Shown piece by piece: positions 46,984 to 54,037 of a DNA stretch of 64,000 bases. Every line of letters starts with the position of its first letter. Positions within the stretch are counted from its first letter, which is position 1. A program made the translations under genes and the position numbers. This DNA comes from Chamaesiphon sp. 341R_metabat_111 (lineage in GTDB: Bacteria > Cyanobacteriota > Cyanobacteriia > Cyanobacteriales > Chamaesiphonaceae), in NCBI GenBank assembly GCA_025351825.1, contig JANXVE010000005.1:1-64000 (forward strand), read 5' to 3'. The notes beneath the pieces were generated by a model, which made no database searches, had not been told where the DNA came from, and was given only the letters and a program-made list of their open reading frames with translations.

Positions 46984-48643
46984 TGAAGTAATCACCCAAA
47001 ATCTCGATCGAAGACATGCGGGTGTTGAAGCTACATACATCGACCAAAAATTGAAAGAATATAATGAAAATTTATTAATTCAGGCACTTCCACCGACTTT
47101 TGACGATGAAAAATTTATAGATCTTATTTCTGAAGAGCCTGAGTATAGTGATTGTGAAGTTCTTTGGAACAAGTCAGAAAGATTTCATTGTGTCGCTAGA
47201 CTATCAAGCTACTTCGATCCCCAGAGCAAAACGATCGATCTAAATACTAATATCAGCATTTTAATAAAAAGAGGCTACCTCGCCCGTAATCCATTAAAGC
47301 CTACTTTTGCATTAAGATCCCGACAAATTTATGGAGCAATTGAAAACTCTAGTGGTGGAGAATTAGAAAAATATGTTAGTGAGCCAACTTCGGCATCAGG
47401 ACTGACGCTAATCGGACCATCGGGCATGGGAAAATCGACTAACCTACAGAAGATACTTTCACTTTACGATCGAGTTATTTTTCATCCTCAACTGAATACA
47501 CATCAAATAGTATGGTTAAAAGTTGATTGTCCTCATGCAGGTTCTTTGAAGGGATTGTGTACTGATATATTTATGGCAATAGATAAATTATTGGGTACAA
47601 CTTATCACACGAAATTCAGTTCTCGTAATCATACAGAAGATTTAATGTTGGCTCAAGTTGCACAGCTTGCCCACACTCATTTTTTGGGATTGTTAGTCAT
47701 TGATGAAATGCAAAATTTGGTAAATGCACGCAGAGGTAAGGATGACTTACTGAATTTCCTCGTTAAAATGGATAATATCATCGGTGTGCCAGTTATTAAA
47801 GTTGGCACAAATGAGGCATTGCCAATTCTTCAGGGTAACTTTCGTAATGCCAGGAGAGGGACAGGCGAAGGTAGTATTATTTGGGATCGAATGCAGAAAA
47901 ATGATGATGATTGGCAATTATTTGTTGAGAATTTGTGGGAGTATCAATGGACGAGAAAAAAGGTGGCGTTATCACCAGAACTAGCAGAAGCTTTCTACGA
48001 TGAATCTCAAGGTATTATTGATGTCGCCATCAAGCTTTTTAGAATGGTTCAATGCCGGAGTATTGCGTTGGAGGGTGATGAAGCCATAACAGTAGAGTTG
48101 ATTAGACAAGTTGCCAAAGATGGATTGTATTTACTGAAGCCAATGCTAGCCGCCATTCGGAATAACGATGAGCGAGAAATGCTAAGGTATAAGGACATCG
48201 CGCCACTAAATATACTGGCATACGAGCAGCAATGTCTCAGCAAGCTCAACGAATTGACACTGCGAAAAAATAAACTAGATCGGGATAAAAAGATTGATTC
48301 TAATTTATTAAGAGCGACGATTGCAGAATTACTAGATTTAGATGTCTCTCCTCATGTAGCAAAAGAATGTGCAGAACAAGTAATAACTGACAATAAATCT
48401 GAGCTAAACATCGCTAATTTGGTTGCACTGGCTTACAAACTATCTTTGACAGGATCTACTCGACAGACTTCAATACTAGCCAAATCAAAGTCTCAAGTGA
48501 AGACGAAAAAGACAGAACCTGCTTATCAAAAAAATGATCTACGCCAGACCGTTTCAAAAGCGATCGAGAACAACACATCTGCTTATGAAGATATCAAATC
48601 GGTAGGATTGATTTGCGATCCAGTTGCTGAGTACATCAGCTAA
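46967..48643 (+). CDS. tnsC: TnsC AAA+ regulator
   Basis: A 558-residue AAA+ ATPase that links the target selector to the transposase and blocks repeated insertion. Walker A is GPSGMGKST (residues 150 to 158) and Walker B LLVIDEMQNL with Asp246-Glu247. The ATPase core sits between an N-terminal segment of about 130 residues and a long helical C-terminal region (from about residue 390), so it is of the large Tn7/TnsC type and not the short V-K TnsC. The GTG start at 46967 lies inside the tnsB end, implying coupling. Confidence 0.92.
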   Translation: MKRTDNEVITQNLDRRHAGVEATYIDQKLKEYNENLLIQALPPTFDDEKFIDLISEEPEYSDCEVLWNKSERFHCVARLSSYFDPQSKTIDLNTNISILIKRGYLARNPLKPTFALRSRQIYGAIENSSGGELEKYVSEPTSASGLTLIGPSGMGKSTNLQKILSLYDRVIFHPQLNTHQIVWLKVDCPHAGSLKGLCTDIFMAIDKLLGTTYHTKFSSRNHTEDLMLAQVAQLAHTHFLGLLVIDEMQNLVNARRGKDDLLNFLVKMDNIIGVPVIKVGTNEALPILQGNFRNARRGTGEGSIIWDRMQKNDDDWQLFVENLWEYQWTRKKVALSPELAEAFYDESQGIIDVAIKLFRMVQCRSIALEGDEAITVELIRQVAKDGLYLLKPMLAAIRNNDEREMLRYKDIAPLNILAYEQQCLSKLNELTLRKNKLDRDKKIDSNLLRATIAELLDLDVSPHVAKECAEQVITDNKSELNIANLVALAYKLSLTGSTRQTSILAKSKSQVKTKKTEPAYQKNDLRQTVSKAIENNTSAYEDIKSVGLICDPVAEYIS

Positions 48644-48650
48644 GGTATCT

Positions 48651-49610
48651 ATGTGTGCCCTTGGTTCTTTTCCTCGTTTATACCCTGATGAACTCTTATA
48701 CAGTGGGCTGGCTAGATACCATATTCGCAGTGGTAATCAGAAATTTCGGCAGACCGATTTAGATCTATTTGGCTACTCTTCTCAGCAAGCTTGTCGCGTC
48801 ACGCTGACTAATAACTTAAAGGGTTTAGTCAAACAAATAGCTCATATCTCAGACTATAGAGTGAGATGGCTGATGGAGAATCATACCCTGTATCCTTTTT
48901 ACGCTGCCTTTCTAAGCCCGATCGAAATAAGAAAATTAGAGTCGGCAACGATCGAGAAACGCAGTGGCTCGATACTGGAGCAAGCTAGAGTTGATTTGGA
49001 CAGCACTAGCGATCGCCGAAAGCACTTAAAATTCTGCCCTCTGTGTTTAACAGCGGAAATTGAACAATACGGAGAACCATACTGGCATCGCCTTCATCAG
49101 ATTCCAGGATCGATCATCTGCACCCAACATCGGATTTTGCTGCTCGACAGTAGTGTCCCGACAGAGAGTCTTGGTGTTCACTATCATGCCGCTAGTTATG
49201 AAAATTGTATTGTCGATCTGGAGCAGTCAGAGCTTTCGCCAGATAATCTCAAATATCTACTTGAGATAGCAACCGATCTAGTCTGGCTAGTAGATACGAG
49301 AATTGATTTTCGTGGGATGAGGTGGTTGCGAGATCGATATATTGCTGAATTGTGCAAACGAGGATTAGTTGAAAAACTAGTCAGGGGAGAGTTTAAATTT
49401 GATGAATGGGAGCTTTTCCAATCTTTCCGTGATTTTTATGGTGAGGAAGCCTTGAACTGGATCGAGCCTCGTTTTGTAGACACTGAGGGTAAGTATCTCA
49501 TTCATTGCTTGTTCGCCGGAGATTTAGATCCAAAGATCGATCGAGTAGCGCATGTTTTAATCATCAGATACCTTTTTGGCTCAATTACTGATTTTGTGGT
49601 GTCACATTAA
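48651..49610 (+). CDS. tniQ: TniQ/TnsD-family target-selection protein
   Basis: A 319-residue TniQ-family protein when started at ATG 48651 (AAGG seven bases before; an in-frame TTG inside tnsC is unlikely). The N-terminus FPRLYPDELLYSGLARYHIRSGN is typical. The zinc ligands are Cys129 and Cys132 (FCPLC) with Cys157 and His160 (IICTQH), between which lies the WHRLHQIPG signature. In type I-B CASTs TniQ joins Cascade to TnsC. It is larger than the V-K TniQ and shorter than most glmS-homing TnsD proteins, so whether it serves Cascade, the glmS site or both is open. Confidence 0.88.
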   Translation: MCALGSFPRLYPDELLYSGLARYHIRSGNQKFRQTDLDLFGYSSQQACRVTLTNNLKGLVKQIAHISDYRVRWLMENHTLYPFYAAFLSPIEIRKLESATIEKRSGSILEQARVDLDSTSDRRKHLKFCPLCLTAEIEQYGEPYWHRLHQIPGSIICTQHRILLLDSSVPTESLGVHYHAASYENCIVDLEQSELSPDNLKYLLEIATDLVWLVDTRIDFRGMRWLRDRYIAELCKRGLVEKLVRGEFKFDEWELFQSFRDFYGEEALNWIEPRFVDTEGKYLIHCLFAGDLDPKIDRVAHVLIIRYLFGSITDFVVSH

Positions 49611-49720
49611 TTAATGTTCAGAAACAAAAGTAAGTTAGTTTAAGGTGCTTTGACCTGAACATATGGTCTAAAATAGTAATCAAGTACTGATAATGTCAAG
49701 CTTAGTAAAATCTCATAAGT
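49611..49720 (+). promoter_or_regulatory. Promoter region of the cas operon with shared leader motif
   Basis: The gap between tniQ and cas6 carries ATGTTCAG (49614-49621) mirrored by CTGAACAT (49655-49662), a TTGACC -35-like hexamer at 49650 and AT-rich -10 candidates near 49669 to 49678. TAAGGTGCTT at 49641 is identical to a decamer in the CRISPR leader at 53491. Promoter positions are tentative. Confidence 0.4.
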
Positions 49721-50377
49721 ATGGCTATCCTCATCGATCGCACTTCAGAAGAGCGAGATTGTTACCGATCCTGTAGTGAGGAGTTCGGTGATTATCTATT
49801 TCCGGTTGAGGGGCAATCCATTGGGGTCGATCATGCTCACCCTCTGTATGGTGGTATTTCCGAGATAATCCCAGAATTTCATGAGTCCAACTCGATTGGT
49901 ATCTTTGGAATTAATGGAAAACTCAGTGGGGCTTATTCTAAACGTTTAAACATCGATGCTGAGTCTGTATTGAAGATTCGGCTACCGTTGGATCTGTCTC
50001 GATCGATCTACAAACTTGCCGGAAAAACTCTTCAAATTCACCAAGACAAAATCTATCTCGGCATTCCTGAGTTAGAACTAATTGTGCCGTCTCAAAACCT
50101 AGAGGCTCGAATTGTCACCATTAAAGGCTTTTTAGATGCAAGTGCATTAGAGACGGCAGCGCAGAATCATCTAGATCGATTGGAGATTGTCGGTAAAGTT
50201 CGGGTTTTAACTCGCCCTGATGGTCAACCGAGATGTCGAACTGTCAGAATTCACAAGAAGAAAGTGGTTGGCTTTGGAGTTAGAGTCGAGGGACTTAGCA
50301 GTCAAGATTCACTTATTTTGCAGCAACAAGGTATTGGAGGCAGACGGAAGATGGGTTGTGGCTTATTTACTCCCTAA
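49721..50377 (+). CDS. cas6: Cas6, MYXAN-type crRNA-processing endonuclease
   Basis: A 218-residue RAMP-fold protein of the Cmx6 type. The N-terminal motif FPVEGQSIGVDHAHPLYGGIS...PEFH is characteristic of MYXAN Cas6 and supplies candidate catalytic His residues. The C-terminal glycine-rich loop GIGGRRKMGCGLF is the Cas6 hallmark. It would cleave the pre-crRNA at the repeat hairpin and stay bound in Cascade. It is the first gene of a tight operon; the cas8 ATG lies two bases after its stop. Confidence 0.88.
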   Translation: MAILIDRTSEERDCYRSCSEEFGDYLFPVEGQSIGVDHAHPLYGGISEIIPEFHESNSIGIFGINGKLSGAYSKRLNIDAESVLKIRLPLDLSRSIYKLAGKTLQIHQDKIYLGIPELELIVPSQNLEARIVTIKGFLDASALETAAQNHLDRLEIVGKVRVLTRPDGQPRCRTVRIHKKKVVGFGVRVEGLSSQDSLILQQQGIGGRRKMGCGLFTP

Positions 50378-50379
50378 AG

Positions 50380-51840
50380 ATGGTCAAATTCCACCTAGAT
50401 ATCCGCGATCCAAGTATGACTTTCCTCCATCGTGCAGGAGTAGCGGGTTTATTCGTCCAATTAAAATATCTCGAATATCTTAAACTCCAACCACCTCATG
50501 GTCTAAATTGGTCGCTGACCGCACAAGCTATCGAGTTAGACTGGACAGGAAAAGACATAGATGCACTGCAATGGCTATTTTCACAGTCTTTTCAAATCGA
50601 TAATGATGGGCTGATTTACTTCCCCGCGATCGAGCATTCGCTGGATTTCCGCCAAAGACTAGCTATCCACCGAGGATTACAGAATAGTTTTTTACAGCAT
50701 ACTCAGTTTTTCAAATCTGCTGGCAAGGTCGTCAGGGAAGATGGCGATCGGCAGATAAAATATAGAGCATGTGCTAGCTATGTTCACCAAAGGGCTACAG
50801 ATTTTCTCTGCGATCTTCAAGGTAATCTCCAGTCTAAGCCGATTAAAATCACGGGCTGGATTTATCCAGGTGCCACCGTTCAACATGAATTAGTAAAAGC
50901 AACTACACAATTTTCTGAGGGCGTACCGTACTTTTTAGCGTTGTTGTTTGCTCCACTGGCTTGCACTCATATATCGATTTCGGCCAACTGGCAGCAGCGG
51001 AAGATACAAAATGGCATAATTATACCTGAAGTAATCGATCTAGAGAAATGCGATCGACAATTATTCCACTACTGGGCTGACGGTTGGTCTGATGCAGCAC
51101 TAAAATTCTTACTAAAAACAACTGTGGTTAGTCAGCAGTCTAAAGCTAAGACTCATAGATGCTTGATAATTCCTTTTGGTACAGTTGCTTGGTCGAAACA
51201 GCAGCAAACTCGTCTAGCAGCCGAGACGATCGAGATCGACATTCAACGTTTAGAGCTTTATCGGATATTCTGTGCGGAATTGAGACAAGGTGATCCTCTT
51301 TGCCAATTTATTGCAGAAAATCTCATTCGAGGAAAACCTTGGTGGTGGGGATTTGCGGATGTTTTTGTCCACAAAGAAGCATATCTGACTATTAAATTTC
51401 GTCAAAATCAGCTAAATTGTATGATGAAAAAAACTGAATGGGATACTGAAGCACAAGAACTGTTTGTTCAGGCTTGCCATCAAGGTTTGAGGATAACTTT
51501 TGGTAAAATTGGCGGAAAAACAAAAGAGGGTGACTATCCGCAATTCGATCGAAAGGTCATTCAACTAAGATCGAGTTTAGAGCGATGTCACAGTGCAGCA
51601 ACTTTTCGGGACTTTATCACCTCATTTTGGGGAAATGCTGGAAACATTAAAGTTTTGCAAGAATCTTGGCAAAAACTATTACCGTTGACAACTGGACAAA
51701 GTGACTGGAAGATGGCAAAAAGTCTGTTTTTTCTGGCACTGGCTAGCTACAAAGGAGAAGAGAAATTTCCCAACCCTGATAAACCTCCAGCCGAAGATCC
51801 ATCAACAGCCACTACAGAACCGGAGGTTCGACATGTTTAA
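50380..51840 (+). CDS. cas8: Cas8, MYXAN/type I-B Cascade large subunit
   Basis: A 486-residue protein in the large-subunit position of Cascade, resembling MYXAN Cas8a1/Cmx8. Typical features are the N-terminal HLDIRDPSMTFLHRAGVAGLFVQLKYLE and the Trp-rich central part (RGKPWWWGFADVFVHKE). This subunit recognises the PAM and recruits partners; in CASTs it does not recruit Cas3, and none is encoded here. ATG 50380 is preferred to an upstream TTG inside cas6. It overlaps cas7 by eight bases. No HD nuclease or polymerase motif is present, which speaks against Cas10d. Confidence 0.82.
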   Translation: MVKFHLDIRDPSMTFLHRAGVAGLFVQLKYLEYLKLQPPHGLNWSLTAQAIELDWTGKDIDALQWLFSQSFQIDNDGLIYFPAIEHSLDFRQRLAIHRGLQNSFLQHTQFFKSAGKVVREDGDRQIKYRACASYVHQRATDFLCDLQGNLQSKPIKITGWIYPGATVQHELVKATTQFSEGVPYFLALLFAPLACTHISISANWQQRKIQNGIIIPEVIDLEKCDRQLFHYWADGWSDAALKFLLKTTVVSQQSKAKTHRCLIIPFGTVAWSKQQQTRLAAETIEIDIQRLELYRIFCAELRQGDPLCQFIAENLIRGKPWWWGFADVFVHKEAYLTIKFRQNQLNCMMKKTEWDTEAQELFVQACHQGLRITFGKIGGKTKEGDYPQFDRKVIQLRSSLERCHSAATFRDFITSFWGNAGNIKVLQESWQKLLPLTTGQSDWKMAKSLFFLALASYKGEEKFPNPDKPPAEDPSTATTEPEVRHV

Positions 51841-52759
51841 TCTTTTTGGTAATATTCTGACTGCTTATGGAGTGGCAGCTAATAATCGTGGGGAAAGTGA
51901 AGGAAATATTTCCAAGTTACAAAAACTCCTGTGGCACGGAGAAACTCATACGACTGTCTCGGCAGAGGCTATTCGCTGGTCATTGCGATACACTTGGCAA
52001 CGACAAGGATTGGCAGTAAATCGGGTCTGGAATCCGCTCGTACCAGAGTCCACATGGCAAGATCCTAATTTCGATCCAGACAAATATCTTGATGACGATA
52101 TTCTGGGCTTTATGCACGCAGAAGCAGCAAAAATAGATGATACCGAAGAAGATCCAGCAGTACCGATAATTCCAGCCAAAGGTCGATCTAAAGGCAAGCC
52201 AAAACCTAAAGGTACAGCGGTTAAACGGCGTGGGGCACTTGATGTCACTCCTGCTGTTTCTACTCGACCATTTCACGGTGATATTACTTTTAACGCTAGG
52301 AGTGGTGTAAAAGACCGCACATCTTTATATGCTACAGAACGACATGCAACCTATTACCAGTATGGTTTTTGTCTATCACCTGAGTACCTGCGAGACAAAT
52401 CTCGCACTCTGGATGTTTTGGATGGCTTAGTCGGTATTGATAAGGTTGCTGGAAATCATGGACGATTTTTGTTTGATTTTGCGCCTACGAATATCGTGCT
52501 GCGCTGGACTCAAGATTTGAACCCTCGACTTCTATACTGTTTCGAGCAAGATGAGCAAGAGCAGTTATCGTTACCCGATCTAATTTACAGAGTAGAATCT
52601 GGGGATATTAATCCAAAAGAACTCTGGATTGGTGGTCAATTATCTCAAGGATTAGAGGGGCTTGGCGCACACCTTTTCCCTGGTAGTTTGTCAGCCGTTA
52701 ATGCTTTGAAAGAGATAATAACCAGGGATTTGGGACTAGAATCAAAAGTGATTAGCTAA
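51833..52759 (+). CDS. cas7: Cas7, crRNA backbone subunit (DevR/MYXAN type)
   Basis: A 308-residue RAMP protein when started at ATG 51833, which has a strong GGAGG site 6 bases upstream; the frame can be read further upstream inside cas8, but those codons look unlike Cas7. MFNLFGNILTAYGVAANNRGESEGN and ATYYQYGFCLSPEYL are recognisable DevR-type segments. Multiple copies would coat the spacer. Basic, Lys/Pro-rich residues about 110 to 130 (KGRSKGKPKPKGTAVKRR) form an inserted loop. Its stop overlaps the cas5 start (TAATG). Confidence 0.85.
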   Translation: MFNLFGNILTAYGVAANNRGESEGNISKLQKLLWHGETHTTVSAEAIRWSLRYTWQRQGLAVNRVWNPLVPESTWQDPNFDPDKYLDDDILGFMHAEAAKIDDTEEDPAVPIIPAKGRSKGKPKPKGTAVKRRGALDVTPAVSTRPFHGDITFNARSGVKDRTSLYATERHATYYQYGFCLSPEYLRDKSRTLDVLDGLVGIDKVAGNHGRFLFDFAPTNIVLRWTQDLNPRLLYCFEQDEQEQLSLPDLIYRVESGDINPKELWIGGQLSQGLEGLGAHLFPGSLSAVNALKEIITRDLGLESKVIS

Positions 52760-53397
52760 TGACAATTAATAAAATTGCTTTGCAAGTAGAAGTCCCGATC
52801 GCGTGTTTCCGTGATTCTAGAGCAAGAGAATATATTGCTACTTATCCAGTACCTCCACCCTCAACCGTTTATGGGATGCTATTATCGACGGTTGGCGAGG
52901 AGAATAGATTCAAGCATTGTGGTGTGAAATTGGCGATCGCAATGCTATCAGAAACTGCCAAATCCAGAGTAATTAGGAAAGTCCGCAGGTTTAAAGTTGG
53001 AGATATTCATTCATCGAAGAACTCTAAACCAGATTACCAAGAGTTGTTGACAGGAATTAAATTTGTGGTCTGGATCGATGCAACAGCAGATAAATCTATC
53101 TCTAACCTGTCTGAACGACTTCACAAAGCAATGACCGATTCGAGTTCGGTCGTCAGATTCGGAAACATTTGTTTGGGTGAGAGTCGTGACTTAGTAAACT
53201 CGATCGACATACTCACTGAGAATAGTCAGCAAGGATCGCTAAAATGGATTGTCCAAGATGAATATGGGGAAATAACACTCCCATATTGGGTAGATCGATC
53301 AGGATCTGAGCGCACTCGTTGGTTGCGGTATACATTGATAAAATCTGTTGATTGGGAACCACCAGCACTTTCTTGGACACAGATTCAGACTGACTAA
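52759..53397 (+). CDS. cas5: Cas5, MYXAN type (DevS/Cmx5)
   Basis: A 212-residue Cas5 that caps the 5' handle of the crRNA. The opening VEVPIACFRDSRAREY and YPVPPPSTVYGMLLSTVGE are diagnostic of the DevS/Cmx5 family. It closes the operon cas6-cas8-cas7-cas5, and the array follows about 250 bases later. No cas1, cas2, cas3 or cas4 is found in the window, so the module is a target-binding complex without interference or spacer acquisition. Confidence 0.9.
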   Translation: MTINKIALQVEVPIACFRDSRAREYIATYPVPPPSTVYGMLLSTVGEENRFKHCGVKLAIAMLSETAKSRVIRKVRRFKVGDIHSSKNSKPDYQELLTGIKFVVWIDATADKSISNLSERLHKAMTDSSSVVRFGNICLGESRDLVNSIDILTENSQQGSLKWIVQDEYGEITLPYWVDRSGSERTRWLRYTLIKSVDWEPPALSWTQIQTD

Positions 53398-53650
53398 AAA
53401 TACAAGTATCTATGCCTGTGAGAGTTAAAATTTGTGAAAAATCACTTATATCCTTGTCTGGATAAGGCTTGCAGGGTTTTAGATTCAGTGTAAGGTGCTT
53501 GCAAATCGTTTAAATCCAGTCGGCAAGAAACTTATAGCAATTATCATCAGACTAATTTTAGTGAATTTTTGAGAATAGATGGTTCGATCGTCGGAGGTGC
53601 TTGTAAAGTTAGGAACGAAGCGTTGCTAGTTAGATGTTCTATCGACTGCC
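53398..53650 (+). promoter_or_regulatory. CRISPR leader
   Basis: A non-coding stretch leading into the array. AGGTGCTTG occurs at 53493 and again at 53595, 102 bases apart, and TAAGGTGCTT is shared with the cas6 upstream region. The first repeats are the best conserved and the last ones degenerate, which puts the leader on this side. Confidence 0.6.
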
Positions 53651-54034
53651 CTGCTTCATAATGAAATGCCGATAGGCGTTGATCACAACTTTACTGACAA
53701 TGAGAAGGCAATTTTTCTCGGACTGCTTCATAATGAAATGCCGATAGGCGTTGATCACATTGCACCAGCCGGATCGTGGTCTTTGGAGGAGAATGCTGCT
53801 TCACAATGAAATGCCGATAGGCGTTGATCACCCGCGAAAATCTGGCAAAAACAGTTAGCTCTCGTCTGCTTCACAATGAAATGCCGATAGGCGTTGATCA
53901 CGGATTATGCTCCGAAGGGTATCTGAAAATGGCTACGCTGCTTAACAATGAAATGCCGATAGGTGCTGATCACGCGAGAGTCTGTCGGTGAAGAGAAGGC
54001 AATCTGCTTCACAATGAAATGCCAATAGGCGTTG
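53651..54034 (+). CRISPR. CRISPR array: 6 repeats, 5 spacers, degenerate 3' end
   Basis: Repeats of 36 bp start at 53651, 53723, 53796, 53866, 53938 and 54004 (the sixth is truncated to about 31 bases). Each begins CTGCTTCACAATGAAATGCC and ends GATAGGCGTTGATCAC; repeats 1 and 2 have a T for C at position 9. AATGCC and GGCGTT pair around a GATA loop, so the plus-strand transcript gives a Cas6 hairpin followed by a short handle ending GATCAC. Spacers are 36, 37, 34, 36 and 30 bases. Repeats 5 and 6 carry several changes, leaving spacer 5 (53974-54003) between atypical repeats. No spacer matches elsewhere in the window by eye. Confidence 0.97.
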
Positions 54035-54037
54035 CTT

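Noticed and set aside
48624-48650. TTG start of TniQ inside tnsC
   Set aside because: ATG 48651 has an AAGG site and the family N-terminus directly after it.
51701-51832. Longer N-terminus for Cas7 within cas8
   Set aside because: Those codons overlap cas8 in another frame and do not resemble Cas7; ATG 51833 has GGAGG at the right distance.
50380-51840. Large Cascade subunit as Cas10d (type I-D CAST)
   Set aside because: The protein is only 486 aa and lacks HD and polymerase motifs; the neighbouring cas5, cas6 and cas7 carry MYXAN-type signatures.
53974-54003. Spacer 5 as a guide for the glmS insertion site
   Set aside because: I compared it with the 3' part of glmS and the sequence before the transposon end on both strands and found no match, so RNA-guided homing to this site is not supported.
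43791-54037. Type V-K CAST
   Set aside because: No Cas12k or tracrRNA-like repeat match; TnsA and a long TnsC are present.
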